From: Carposina sasakii
Taxonomy: Eukaryota; Arthropoda; Insecta; Lepidoptera; Carposinidae
Length of the DNA stretch: 64,000 bases
Assembly (NCBI GenBank): GCA_014607495.2
Contig: CP053175.1
Coordinates: 8,630,770 to 8,694,769, forward strand
Reading direction: 5' to 3'
The number at the start of each line of letters is the position of its first letter. The first letter of the stretch is position 1. Positions 40,184 through 50,133 of this stretch are shown one piece after another. Position numbers and translations under genes: made by a program. The notes under the pieces are model-generated. The model did not search any database. It was given only the letters and a program-made list of their open reading frames with translations, and had not been told where the DNA came from.

Positions 40184-40964
40184 CTAGGCATTCAAATTAT
40201 TGAAAAGAGCGGATTTTACAGATGTGGAGAACCTATTAAAGTTACAATTGAATATATCTATGCAATTTCGGTGATTTGCGACCAGATCATTATATTGACG
40301 ACAGAAACGGACAATGGAGTTATAATACGAGGTATTGTTACGGTAGATCTGTAGTTGAAATGGCCTAGGACTGGGATTCCTAGCTCTATACCTAATCTTA
40401 AAGTTAATGTGGGAAATCAGCAGAGCGGAGTCCACAGAAGAGTGTATAATTTTGTGTAGATACATATGATCGAGATACTCCCGGCGAACCTCGAGCGAGG
40501 TCATCTTGAACTTAAGAAGTCTGTCATCGTATGAGCGAATCCGTCTTGCAGTGCCGCATCTGTAACTTAAGACATTTAAAAGTTTTTTCTGGACCTTTTC
40601 AATGGCAGAAATATGAATAGAATAATGCGGTGACCACACAACAGAGTTATATTCCAAAACGCTCCTCACCAGAGAGTAGTAAAGGCGTAAGAGGCTGCTA
40701 GGATTCTTAAAATCTCTAGAGATTCTAACGATGAAGCCAAGCAACTGCAGACTCTTGTTGACAATGTGGTCGTAATGATTGTGAAACGTTAGTTTCTCAT
40801 CGAAATATATTCCTAAATCCTTTGCAACTGATGACCGGTTAAGCATCTGTCCTCTGAGTGAGTAGTTATGCAGGGCTTTGACTTTCTTGTTTGTGAAAGA
40901 TATAATAAAACATTTATTAATATTCAAAACCATGCAGTTGCTAACACACCAGTCTGAAATACAG
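40184..40964 (-). pseudogene. Jockey-clade LINE ORF2 C-terminus
   Basis: The reading shows LNINKCFIISFTNKK, VAKDLGIYFDEKLTFHNHYD, LRLYYSLVRSVLEYNSVVWSP and IEKVQKKLL. These are standard post-catalytic RT and thumb motifs of Jockey-like LINEs. It is open from before the ATG at 40933 up to the truncation point at 40964 and ends with its natural stop at 40184. The 5' truncation is typical of target-primed insertion. Confidence 0.85.
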
Positions 40965-40971
40965 TCTATGG

Positions 40972-41333
40972 ACTTTTTTATGTCATAGTACTCATTCTCG
41001 TAGCGATTAAATAATTCGTCATATTTATTATCTTCTCGATCTAGATTACTATCAATCTCCCAGTGGAGAGAATCGATCGCCGTTCAACGCGATTCAATGG
41101 TTTTAAAAACATCTTGGAATTCCCACTTTTCCGACAAGACGTTTAGGTTGATGTGAGAAATGGTGCGCGCTAAAGCCTTGAAGTTGCTGTGCTGTTTTCT
41201 CATCATCTCCTCGATCTTAGTCGGTTTTTCGATGTCTTGAAAGACGAAACGCGGCAGTGGTGTCACTATTTTGGGAATGGTCCCAGATGTTGAAGCTGAT
41301 GGTTGTAGGGTTTCTCCATCTTTTAATGCCATA
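40972..41333 (-). pseudogene. gag: BEL-1 gag, middle part
   Basis: Open from the BEL-2 insertion point: PLPRFVFQDIEKPTK, MRKQHSNFKALARTISH, then after a shift LHWEIDSNLDREDNKYDE up to the Jockey insertion at 40971. It resembles the matching region of BEL-2 gag. The two ends join 49821 (upstream) and 31795 (downstream). Confidence 0.7.
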
Positions 41334-41338
41334 GAGGG

Positions 41339-41601
41339 TGTAGGGGCCAGTTAGCCCTTACACTTGTTCTAGTTGTGGAGTTCGTATATAGAAGAATGGA
41401 GACGTTAAGTTAATTATCACGAGTATATTGTAATAATACGTTATACAAGTTATGATAAGTTATTGACCGTTCTTTCTATTGATGCGTACCGCGCGCTAGT
41501 TAGTTATGATCTCACCTTATTTTAGCAATAGTATCATATTTATAATGCGGCCTAATCTAGGTCGCGAAGTATAAAGAATCATGTACAGTTGAGACTGTAC
41601 A
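41339..41601 (-). repeat. BEL-2 3' LTR
   Basis: 263 bp, TG...CA, identical by eye to 49553-49815. Confidence 0.93.
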
Positions 41602-41689
41602 TATTGGCAACCTCAAAAGAGCCATGGATAGCAGTCACTAGAAAGATAGGCCATTACAGAAATAATAAAAACAAATAATAAAATTGAAA

Positions 41690-43459
41690 TTATTCGAAGT
41701 TAAAAGCTAAGTTTTCGTTGGTTGCAGCGAGTCGGCGGGGTGCAGCCGCCGTCCTAGGTACTTCTTGTCGGAGGCTTCTTCCTTGTCTCTCTTCTGGTAT
41801 CGGTTGTAGTTCGATATCCTCATAGTGTGGTTTTACTGCTTGTAGAGAGCATTGGATTTGTTGTTTCTTACAGAGTTGAGGGTATCGCCTTGCCACTCCC
41901 CACAGACAAACAGCAAATACAGCTGCGGCTAATAGACAGTAACTAATAGCATATTGATGTATGTCGTGAGTTGTGAGTATATTTGGAAGGTGTTCTTCTT
42001 TATTCCTCTCATAATGTAGTTTTCTGTCGATGTCTTCTACATCGTGATCCATTTGTCCGGGCTGATACAGATGTGGTATGTTATGGTAAGTTGCGTTGAC
42101 AATTCGGTTGATTGAAGACGACAAAGATGGTATCTTGATGGGATAGTCCATTTCTATCTTGCTATTGTATTGGTTGAGTGAGTGAATGGTTAGGTGATTG
42201 GATTGCAGCATGCAACCTTGACCTAAGGTTATTATTCCAGACGACGTCATAGTATGTGACGTAACATCGTCGTCACATATGACTCGTAGTGTGCAGACAT
42301 CGCAGCAAATTGCAAGCCAAGCGTTTGGCGCGTTCAGCGCAATCCAAGTGTCCTTGCATGACGTGCGCGTGACGTCACATGGTGTTGTAGTGCGGTGACT
42401 AATAAGTTTGGCCTCGCACGGAATGTTGTCACTATGCAAGTTAAAAATCGGAAGATTTTTGTTGCATACAAAGTTGTCGAGTTTGAGTTGGACACATTGT
42501 TTAAGGTCATTTTCCTTCATTAAGATATAGGTGTTTTTCTGAAAGTTTACTGCTATGTATTTGGAACTGGTATCCACAGTTACGGTTCCATCAGGAGTTT
42601 TCATTGGCAGCGGGATAGCATGATGTAGTGTAAAGTCTTCGTCCGAAATCAGTGGGATATGTACCTCAAATAAGAAATAGATATCAGTGACTCGAGCTTT
42701 GACATAAAGCAGCTTGTATATGTCTTTGATGTCTTCTCGTATGTTGTTTACTGGGAAGGATAATGTTCTGGGTAGCTTTCCCGCTATAAGGTTCATTTCC
42801 TTGATCAGGTTTACAGGTGTGACGAGATGCACATCGATATGACCCTTGTAGATATTAGTTAAAGTATTGAAAAGCATTTCTTGAATGTTCTTCAAATTGT
42901 TGATAAGTAGATATGCTGATAAGGAGGCAGAGTTGAAATAACTGGTAGCCATTGCGATTTCAATAGCCGATTCAATTTTTGCAGTATTCATGTTTGTTTG
43001 GTTCATAAAATTTTCTATTGCTTGAAATTGACGCTGAATATTGCCTTCAGTTTTCTTCAAAACCTGGTTTTCTAGTTCGACAATCGATGTCTGGTTTTTT
43101 ATAAGTTGGAGTAAGTAGTTTTCGTTGTTTTTAATAGCTTGTATGTCGGTAGTATATTTTTCAGCAAAGTGTTGATCCAGTATCCCGAACAAACTGTTAG
43201 CTACATATCCCACTCCGTCTACAAGTCCTCGTTTCTTTCTGTCACACAGATGCTTTTGTGGGGCGAGTAGCATAGTATTGTAATGTTGAAGAAGTTCCAT
43301 TTCATGATACAGTTGGTTGAGCGTAGTTTGACAATACAAGGGGTTTGTTTTTTGACACCATCCTGTGACTTGGGTCAGATAATTCTCAATGCGATGAACC
43401 CCTTCCCAATAGTTAGATAAGTTATAGTACATAAGTAATGTCCATTTATTATGTCGCAC
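41690..43459 (-). CDS. env: BEL-2 env-like class I fusion glycoprotein
   Basis: 589 residues in the F/errantivirus-type envelope family, which would mediate membrane fusion. Visible features: a furin-type RKKR at residues 74-77 followed by a Gly-rich hydrophobic segment; a long heptad region (about 95-150); a Cys-rich central part (CEAKL, CDVTRTSCKDTW, CCDVCTLRVICDD); one membrane segment at about 503-523; and a cytoplasmic tail of about 66 residues. There is no ATG at the start (first codon GTG). It is in the same frame as the upstream integrase ORF, whose last residues include a signal-peptide-like hydrophobic run. Only the palindrome at 43455-43532, which carries the stop, separates the two. 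Confidence 0.8.
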   Translation of the reverse strand: MRHNKWTLLMYYNLSNYWEGVHRIENYLTQVTGWCQKTNPLYCQTTLNQLYHEMELLQHYNTMLLAPQKHLCDRKKRGLVDGVGYVANSLFGILDQHFAEKYTTDIQAIKNNENYLLQLIKNQTSIVELENQVLKKTEGNIQRQFQAIENFMNQTNMNTAKIESAIEIAMATSYFNSASLSAYLLINNLKNIQEMLFNTLTNIYKGHIDVHLVTPVNLIKEMNLIAGKLPRTLSFPVNNIREDIKDIYKLLYVKARVTDIYFLFEVHIPLISDEDFTLHHAIPLPMKTPDGTVTVDTSSKYIAVNFQKNTYILMKENDLKQCVQLKLDNFVCNKNLPIFNLHSDNIPCEAKLISHRTTTPCDVTRTSCKDTWIALNAPNAWLAICCDVCTLRVICDDDVTSHTMTSSGIITLGQGCMLQSNHLTIHSLNQYNSKIEMDYPIKIPSLSSSINRIVNATYHNIPHLYQPGQMDHDVEDIDRKLHYERNKEEHLPNILTTHDIHQYAISYCLLAAAVFAVCLWGVARRYPQLCKKQQIQCSLQAVKPHYEDIELQPIPEERQGRSLRQEVPRTAAAPRRLAATNENLAFNFE

Positions 43460-43532
43460 CTTCGGTGCAACAAAGCCACATTTTACAAATTACAAATTGA
43501 CTCGTTGTGGCTTTGTTGCACCGAAGGTGCGA
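43455..43532. repeat. 27-bp perfect inverted repeat at the pol-env junction
   Basis: Arms 43455-43481 and 43506-43532 (27 bp, beginning TCGCACCTTCGGTGCAACAA) around a 24-base centre. ATG flanks both sides. Segment plus one ATG is 81 bp, a multiple of three, so pol and env stay in phase. The centre supplies the stop of the upstream frame. Confidence 0.85.
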
Positions 43533-45460
43533 TGTATAACTTGTACTTTGCCTATACTATCGTAGTAGATCGGCCGTTCGGGCTCTAGACTTGTAATATG
43601 AGCCAGTGTCGACATGCTCGTGGCGGCGCTCTGTGACTCATTTATTAAAGTACACATTGTTATTAAAGTTGTAAACAATGTTAGTAGGTATTTATTAGCG
43701 ATCTTATTCCCTCGCTGAGATCGTATATTATTATGTTTTGTTATGTTGTTTATCTGTTTATCGGTTTGATTTTCTTGTTTATCTTCTAGTTTTGAGTGGG
43801 AATTTATTGGTAGTGGAGACAGTTTGACGACTGGACGTTTGAGAGTCCCGGACTGGGTCTTAACCGTCGTAACACGCACATAACCGTCGGCACCTTTATG
43901 TACTTCCATTACACGACCTAGGGCCCATTTTCCTGGCGGCATGTTATCTTCTTTCAGAAGTACTATATCGTCTTGTTTGATGTTTGTTGTTGGTTTATTC
44001 CATTTGCTACGGCGTTGCAGTTGAGTTAAGTAATCACTAGACCAGTTTTTCCAAAATTGTTGAGTCATGTGTTCAGTAAGTTGCCATCGTCGACGTAGAT
44101 CGATGTTTCTGACGTCAACATGGTCTGAGTGTGGCAGTGACATTATTGCTGTGCCGGTCAAAAAGTGACCTGGAGTAAGACAGTTATAAAATTCATCAGG
44201 GTCTTCGGTAAGAGGGCAGAGTGGTCTTGAGTTCAAACAGGCTTCAATTTTTGTCAGCAAAGTAGTAAATTCTTCGAAGGTCAGTTTCTGCTCTCCAAGT
44301 ATTCTTTTCAGATGGTACTTCATAGATTTTACAGCAGCTTCCCAAATTCCGCCTGCACTGGGCCATGCGGGAGCGTTAAAATGCCACTTTACTTCCATTT
44401 TTCCGATCTCATCGAAGAAACTTGATTTTCTCAACATTTCTATGAATTGATGATACTCTGCACGCAAGACCTTTGATGCACCGACAAAGTTTGTTCCACA
44501 ATCGGAGTAAACATGTTTGGGCACGCCACGGCGAGCACACAGGCGTTCAAAAGCTGCTAGGAATGTTTCAGTGCTCATGTCTGAGGTGAGTTCTATATGT
44601 ACAGCCTTTGTAACCAGACACACGAAGATTACAATGTATCCTTTCGATGTTTTGACTCCTCTTCCCTTATTAATTTTGACATCTACGCTGCCAGTGAAAT
44701 CTACCCCGGTATGCGTGAATGCCCTTGAAGGTATAGTTCTCTGGGCTGGCAAATCTGCCATAAGTTGATAGTTGTTGGACGGCTTAAAACGATGACAGCG
44801 CACACAGTTTTGTAGTTGAGTTTTCACAGCCCTATTTCCACCAATTATCCAATAACGCTGCCGTATATAGTTAAGGGTAAGTCGCGCACCGCCGTGTAAT
44901 GTAGTTAAATGACCATGTTGAATCACAAGATAGGTCAATCTTCCTGATCTGGGTAGTATGATGGGATTTTTCATTCCGGGAGATAGATTGGAGTTATTAA
45001 GTCGTCCGCCAACCCGGATGATTTTGTTTTCATCCAAGTAGGGTCTTAATTTGTACATAGGGCTCCTTTGAATAACTGATTCGTTTCTTAATAACATTTT
45101 GTATTCTTGTGGAAATACAGCCCTTTGTGCGCATTGTATTACATAATCAGCGGCCGCTTGTAGTTCACTTGTAGTTAAATAGTTGGTGTCACGTTTCTGT
45201 TTACTACGTAACCTTGTAGTTATTCGCATTATCCAGGCGGTGACTCTGATTACTCGAGTCCATGAACTATATGTTTCTAATAGCTCACATATGAAGTTAT
45301 TACTGTGATTTGCAGTTAGGGTTTTCACTTCTTCGTTTAATATTCCAAGATTGGTTGTAAAATTACAAGATAATTTTGTGTCATTTTGTTTTTCGTTAGT
45401 TTGCAGAAACGACGGTCCGTGCCACCAGAGGTCAAAATGAATTAGTTTACTAGGGTTCAT
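43490..45460 (-). CDS. BEL-2 RNase H end, integrase, and signal-peptide-like tail
   Basis: 656 residues. The start carries the FDLWWHGPSFL motif that follows RNase H. Integrase has a zinc-binding region (HGHLTTLHGGARLTLNYIRQ, CVRCHRF), the DDE core (THTGVDFTGSVDV, YSDCGTNFVGASKVL, WHFNAPAWPSAGGIWEAAVK) and a tail with KWALGRVMEVHKGADGYVRV. After about residue 555 the sequence leaves the integrase and becomes a basic stretch, then a hydrophobic run (YLLTLFTTLITMCTL) that looks like the env signal peptide. A one-base shift just above 45460 detaches it from RT. Confidence 0.85.
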   Translation of the reverse strand: MNPSKLIHFDLWWHGPSFLQTNEKQNDTKLSCNFTTNLGILNEEVKTLTANHSNNFICELLETYSSWTRVIRVTAWIMRITTRLRSKQKRDTNYLTTSELQAAADYVIQCAQRAVFPQEYKMLLRNESVIQRSPMYKLRPYLDENKIIRVGGRLNNSNLSPGMKNPIILPRSGRLTYLVIQHGHLTTLHGGARLTLNYIRQRYWIIGGNRAVKTQLQNCVRCHRFKPSNNYQLMADLPAQRTIPSRAFTHTGVDFTGSVDVKINKGRGVKTSKGYIVIFVCLVTKAVHIELTSDMSTETFLAAFERLCARRGVPKHVYSDCGTNFVGASKVLRAEYHQFIEMLRKSSFFDEIGKMEVKWHFNAPAWPSAGGIWEAAVKSMKYHLKRILGEQKLTFEEFTTLLTKIEACLNSRPLCPLTEDPDEFYNCLTPGHFLTGTAIMSLPHSDHVDVRNIDLRRRWQLTEHMTQQFWKNWSSDYLTQLQRRSKWNKPTTNIKQDDIVLLKEDNMPPGKWALGRVMEVHKGADGYVRVTTVKTQSGTLKRPVVKLSPLPINSHSKLEDKQENQTDKQINNITKHNNIRSQRGNKIANKYLLTLFTTLITMCTLINESQSAATSMSTLAHITSLEPERPIYYDSIGKVQVIHRTFGATKPQRVNL

Positions 45461-45497
45461 GCCTCTTGACGCACAATCTGCTGGGTTTTGCTCAGAT

Positions 45498-47900
45498 TTA
45501 ATATAAATCCATTTTTTCCGCTGGTATTGTTTGTTTTATCTTTGTTACCCGGTTGGCGACGTACCTTTCCCAACGTGACACATCACCTTGGATCCAAGCT
45601 AACACTACTTGAGAATCGCAGTATGCTAAAATGTTAATGTCGTAATTCTTGTATGCCTCCATTACCTTTTGCATGAGTTTCGATAGTAAAACTGCTCCAC
45701 ATAATTCAAGTTTTGGTAAGGTGTGTTTTTGCGATAAAGGGGCAACCCTAGTTTTCGCTGCTAACAATGTTGTGTTTGGCTTTCTGTTTTCATCGAAGAT
45801 GCGGGTGTAAATGACACAAGCGAATGCTTTCTCACTTGCATCACAGAACCCTAAAAGTTCAATTTGTTGTTTGGTGCTCCCAATCCATCGCTTTAGTTTC
45901 ATGTTGTTTAGTAATGGTATTTCAACCTTTAGACTCAGCCATTGTTCTTGGATATCCGCGGGCAATTCTTCATCCCATGTGATGTTACTACTCCAGACTT
46001 TTTGAAATATCAATTTTGCTTTCACGATAATAGCGCTATACCAACCTAGAGGGTCATATAGGCGTGATATTTCAGATAGTAATATTCGTTTCGTTAGAGG
46101 AGATTTAGTTTCCTTGTCGAGGTTCCAGTTGAAAGCAAAGGTATCTGAGTTGGGATTCCATCTAAGTCCTAGAGTCTTTGTGGAATCTTCGTGCTTGAAG
46201 TCGAATGGTTTTGTTGAAATTTGATCTTCACTGAGACCTTTAAGTAATGCTGGATGATTTGTTGACCATTTGCGTAAGTTCATGCCGCCACCTCGGAGTA
46301 ACTCTATCAACGATTTCTGTAACTGCATAGCTTCTTCTAGTGAGTTATGTCCGCTAATTAGGTCGTCGACATAAAATTCGTTTCTTAGTTTTTCAGCAGC
46401 CACGGGATATTTATGTTTGTCGTCAATGGCCAATTGCTTTAAAGTTCTCATTGCAAGCCATGGTGCACACTTCATCCTGTACGTGACCGTACAAAGTTGA
46501 TATTCCTGTAGTATTTCAGAGGGTGAATTTCGCCATATTATCTTTTGAAGATGCTGTTGATCTTCCGATACTAATATGCACCGATACATCTTTTCCACAT
46601 CGGCGGTGAATGCATATTTGTATGATCGCCATTTCAAAATCAGGGCTTGTATATCCTTTTGAAGATTAGAGCCCTTTTCTTGTAGGCTGTTTAAGCTGTA
46701 CCCGCTGCTAGTTTTTTGAGATGCGTTGAAAACAACTCTTAGTTTGGTAGTAGAAGCACCTTCCCTCAGAACGCCGTGATGAGGTAGAAAACAATCGAAG
46801 GGTGATGTTGTCAGTGAAGGTTTCATGTGTTGAAGGTCACAATATTCATTTATGAAGTCTTTATACATTGTTGCGAGTTTCTTTTGTCTTTCAAATTTCT
46901 TTTCAAGTTGAAGAAATTGCGATATAGCAATTTGTTTTGATTTCCCCACTTTTTCTTCGAAGTCGGTTGATAGAGGTATTTTGACGATATATTTTCCATC
47001 GGAATCCCGCGTAGTCGTCTTTTTATAGTATTCTTCGCAATGATCATCAAGCGACATGTCCTCTGAATTTTGGTTAATGTCTTCGTTTTCCCAAAATTTA
47101 GTTAGCTCGTCCATGTTAATTATAGTTACATGGCAATTAAAAGTTATTAATTTGCCACAAAGGATCCAGCCTAACTGAGTTTGTTGGGCGATTGGAGCTT
47201 GGTGGCCAGCCTTGAGTACTCCGTCCATGATGATATCAGCGTAGACGTCGGCCCCCAGTAACAAGTCCACGGGGCGCGACACGTTAAAATCGACATCGGC
47301 TAGCTTCAAGTTTTCTAAATGTGGCCAGTTGGTTTTCTTGAATGTAGAGTTAGGTAGGTTATTAGTTATCTTGTTTAGAATTAATGCGTCGGCTTCAAAT
47401 GTATAATCGGAATATATGGATTTGCAGGTTAGTTTGATTTTACCTTTGCAATTTCCGGTTGAGGTTCCAATTCCCGAGACAGTAGCACTCAATCTTTTCC
47501 TGGGCAGTTTCAATAGTTGGGCCGCATTCTCAGTTATTAAGTTCACTTGCGAACCTTGATCAAGTAAGGCACGCAGCGTGATAAAAGTTCCATCGATGGA
47601 TTGTAGCTTAAGTTGAACAGTAGTTAATAGTACTTCCATATCTTGTGTAGATAAGTGATGGTTAGATACTTGTTGATTTGGTGTAGAAGATCTCGGCTCA
47701 GAGTTATTTTTTCTATAAGTTGAACTTTGTTTTTTCCATGTATTGTGTAATAATGAATGGTGTTTCAAGTTACACTCTTTGCATGTTTTGATAGATTTGC
47801 ATTCCTTGTCGCCGTGGCTGAATAGGCAGTTTTTGCAAACATGTAGTTTCGCAACAGTGTTGTTCCGTTGCGGTATATCGAGGTCAATAACTTCTGGCAC
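45498..47900 (-). CDS. pol: BEL-2 zinc knuckles, protease, reverse transcriptase, RNase H start
   Basis: 800 residues. Two gag knuckles at the front (CKNCLFSHGDKEC, CKECNLKHHSLLH) are followed by the protease (ALLDQGSQVNLITE), QTQLGWILCG, and RT with VVFNASQKTSSGYSLNS, FTADVEKMYR and catalytic EFYVDDLISG (about 46348-46377). RNase H begins with LLGFCDASEKAFACVIY and ELCGAVLLSKLM. Both catalytic aspartates are kept. The frame is joined to gag by a shift near 47890. Confidence 0.88.
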   Translation of the reverse strand: MPEVIDLDIPQRNNTVAKLHVCKNCLFSHGDKECKSIKTCKECNLKHHSLLHNTWKKQSSTYRKNNSEPRSSTPNQQVSNHHLSTQDMEVLLTTVQLKLQSIDGTFITLRALLDQGSQVNLITENAAQLLKLPRKRLSATVSGIGTSTGNCKGKIKLTCKSIYSDYTFEADALILNKITNNLPNSTFKKTNWPHLENLKLADVDFNVSRPVDLLLGADVYADIIMDGVLKAGHQAPIAQQTQLGWILCGKLITFNCHVTIINMDELTKFWENEDINQNSEDMSLDDHCEEYYKKTTTRDSDGKYIVKIPLSTDFEEKVGKSKQIAISQFLQLEKKFERQKKLATMYKDFINEYCDLQHMKPSLTTSPFDCFLPHHGVLREGASTTKLRVVFNASQKTSSGYSLNSLQEKGSNLQKDIQALILKWRSYKYAFTADVEKMYRCILVSEDQQHLQKIIWRNSPSEILQEYQLCTVTYRMKCAPWLAMRTLKQLAIDDKHKYPVAAEKLRNEFYVDDLISGHNSLEEAMQLQKSLIELLRGGGMNLRKWSTNHPALLKGLSEDQISTKPFDFKHEDSTKTLGLRWNPNSDTFAFNWNLDKETKSPLTKRILLSEISRLYDPLGWYSAIIVKAKLIFQKVWSSNITWDEELPADIQEQWLSLKVEIPLLNNMKLKRWIGSTKQQIELLGFCDASEKAFACVIYTRIFDENRKPNTTLLAAKTRVAPLSQKHTLPKLELCGAVLLSKLMQKVMEAYKNYDINILAYCDSQVVLAWIQGDVSRWERYVANRVTKIKQTIPAEKMDLY

Positions 47901-48590
47901 TGCATTAACACGTGCCCTCCTTCACATAGAGGACATTGTCCGTATGCTGTATGATATATTTTTGAGTTGTTTCGGTAGTTACCGAAGTTATTTTTCTTTC
48001 CAGGAGATTCCTTGTTGAATGTCTTCACGAATGCTGGTTTCTGTGGAATAACATCCCTTTTGTTGCGCTTCATAGTTTCGTAAGCCATGAACTTACTCTC
48101 GAGAAAGAAAAGAAAGTCGTTCAATACTGGAACTTCCCTGTGGTCTCGAAGATCCTTTATGTAGTCATTATATGTTGTGGTGTCGAGTTTCATGGCCATT
48201 AAATGCACTATAACCGGATCCCAAGATGATGTATCGAAGCCAATGTTGGTTAGTCCGCTCAAACATTCGATTATTACATCATGCATTTTCTTCAAATTGT
48301 AGGCATCTGGTTGCTGAATTGAGGGTAAATTTAACATGGTATTCATGAAGGAACTAAACTGAAGGCGGCGATTATCATATCGTTGATTGATAATATCCCA
48401 ACAGGAGTTATAGTTGTCGGCGTTGATTGTCAAATGTTGGACTAATCTCTCTGCTTCACCTCGGAGTTTAGTCTTAAGATGCTGCATCTTCTGTGCTTTG
48501 TTAATAGTTGGGTTGTTATGGATGGCTTCTATAAAAAGATCTTTGAAGGAGATCCATTGATTATAGTTTCCAGAGAATTCGGGATCTCTA
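47765..48590 (-). pseudogene. gag: BEL-2 gag, central part
   Basis: ATG at 48487, but the frame is open and homologous from about 48590 (FSGNYNQWISFKDLF). DUF1759-type: KLRGEAERLVQHL, CWDIINQRYDNRRLQ, KKMHDVIIECLSGL, then a knuckle CPLCEGGHVLMQC. The frame ends after a shift near 47890. Closely related to BEL-1 gag at 31126-31795. Confidence 0.8.
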
Positions 48591-49232
48591 TCCTTGGGCT
48601 GATTGTTGAAAGTGTAAAGCTGACCAGATCTTGCTGTTAAGATCCTTCCGCATTCTCTCGTATTTATTTTCTATATCTTCGAACATGTTATAATAAGTTT
48701 CGTGGGAGCCTTTGAGTATGCTATCTATCTCCCAGTGTATTTTGTCAATTGATGACCATTTTGATTTTAGGATGTTGAGATTATCTTCCAGTTCCCATTT
48801 TTCGTTGCTGCAGGAGCTTTCAATTTTGGACATCGCACGATCAATGGCTTTGAAGTTACATTCTTGTTTGTTAAGTAAAGTGAAGCCGGTATCTTCAATT
48901 TCATCACCCAGTAATCCTGTCAGATCGAAGGAGACTGAACTCAACGCCTCATTTAGCTTATGCATTAAGCTCAGTATATCTGCCTTCGTTACTTCGTACA
49001 TCGATTTTGTTTTGTCGTGAATATCTTCGATGAAGTAGTTAATATTTTTGTCTTCGATATCCTTCACTAGAAGATCATGTTGACGTTCGAAATCACCCCA
49101 TAGTGCGTCGAGTTTAGTAAGCCGTTTCTTCAAGTATTCATGATTTTTTCTTGATGCTGAGTCTTTTTTATAGTTGTTACACAAAGTTTTGATGTTTTCA
49201 AAACAGGCTTGTTGTTGTTGAAGAGTATCCAT
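48588..49232 (-). CDS. gag: BEL-2 gag, N-terminal part
   Basis: 214 residues from ATG 49232 (MDTLQQQQACFENIK), mostly helical and charged with heptad-like stretches, as in BEL gag N-termini. It stops at 48588 because of a one-base shift. The leader to the primer site (49233-49533) is non-coding. Confidence 0.75.
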   Translation of the reverse strand: MDTLQQQQACFENIKTLCNNYKKDSASRKNHEYLKKRLTKLDALWGDFERQHDLLVKDIEDKNINYFIEDIHDKTKSMYEVTKADILSLMHKLNEALSSVSFDLTGLLGDEIEDTGFTLLNKQECNFKAIDRAMSKIESSCSNEKWELEDNLNILKSKWSSIDKIHWEIDSILKGSHETYYNMFEDIENKYERMRKDLNSKIWSALHFQQSAQG

Positions 49233-49552
49233 GTTGATCCACTTAGTTAAGTCGAAGTTTTAATCGCAGATAAGTCTGGAAGTTTTCACAGTTTAACTGA
49301 CGATAGTTGGTTGCTGGTTCACGACCGTGTCCTTGGTCCCTTCACGCCGCCTGTTAGAAGTTGATGCAGGAGACGCAGGCCGCAGTGGTCGCTCGAAGAT
49401 TCAGTGACCTTACGCCCTCTTTACAGTATGTGCGATATTCCTTCTCAACTTACCTGGGGGATGCCGCTGGTGGCAAGCCAGATAAGCCGATTCGCTACTG
49501 CTCCGAGAAACGTAAAACACCAAAGTCTTCTTAGGCTCGAAGGACCATAAAA

Positions 49553-49815
49553 TGTAGGGGCCAGTTAGCCCTTACACTTGTTCTAGTTGTGGAGTTCGTA
49601 TATAGAAGAATGGAGACGTTAAGTTAATTATCACGAGTATATTGTAATAATACGTTATACAAGTTATGATAAGTTATTGACCGTTCTTTCTATTGATGCG
49701 TACCGCGCGCTAGTTAGTTATGATCTCACCTTATTTTAGCAATAGTATCATATTTATAATGCGGCCTAATCTAGGTCGCGAAGTATAAAGAATCATGTAC
49801 AGTTGAGACTGTACA
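49553..49815 (-). repeat. BEL-2 5' LTR
   Basis: 263 bp, with the primer site at 49534-49547 on its minus-strand downstream side and the GAGGG duplication at 49816-49820. Confidence 0.93.
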
Positions 49816-49820
49816 GAGGG

Positions 49821-50133
49821 CGATGGAGACCGAGTGGTAAATTCTTCAATACTTTTCAACAAATGCGATTTCACATCTTCATGGAACTTCTTAGTCTTCA
49901 TGTAGGAGTCGTCTTCAAAGTATGCATTATCTTCCGTTTCGTCACACACACTTATCAATTTAATAGTGGTTAATCGAAAAATCTTTCCAGAAAACCTGCA
50001 GCGACTGCAGGCGACGTCTAGTATTTTCAGACGTTTTTCGCTCTTTCCCCTCTTTCTTAATATTAACATAAAGTTTGTTCATATTCTCCATGATATCTCT
50101 TTGGGCTGCAAATAACTCGGCAGTGGTATTCAT
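49821..50133 (-). pseudogene. gag: BEL-1 gag, N-terminal part
   Basis: The likely start is ATG 50133 (MNTTAELFAAQRDIMENM). It runs with one frame slip near 49965 (SINHY, then SVCDETEDNAYFEDDSYM) to the BEL-2 insertion point, ending SIEEFTTRSPSP. Related in layout to BEL-2 gag. Confidence 0.7.

Larger units (their letters stand above)
31803..40964 (-). mobile_element. Jockey-clade LINE, 5'-truncated, split by BEL-3
   Basis: Minus strand: an ORF2 C-terminal fragment (40964-40185), a 3' UTR (32006-31830 after the BEL-3 insertion) and an AAATA-type tail (31828-31803). TCTATGG occurs at 31796-31802 and 40965-40971 as the target duplication. The coding part starts at about the RT thumb. It was inserted into BEL-1 gag and was later interrupted by BEL-3 at CCATC. 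Confidence 0.85.
41339..49815 (-). mobile_element. BEL-2: BEL/Pao element with env-like gene, full length
   Basis: 263-bp LTRs at 41339-41601 and 49553-49815 (TGTAGGGGCC...GACTGTACA) look identical. The 5-bp duplication GAGGG flanks them (41334-41338, 49816-49820). The minus strand carries the primer site TGGTCCTTCGAGCC at 49547-49534, five bases from the LTR. Then come gag, protease-RT, RNase H-integrase and an env-like gene, a retrovirus-like order. Frameshifts near 48590, 47890 and 45490, and a stop inside a palindrome near 43490, break the polyprotein. Identical LTRs with a broken frame suggest either very recent damage or assembly errors. Confidence 0.93.
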
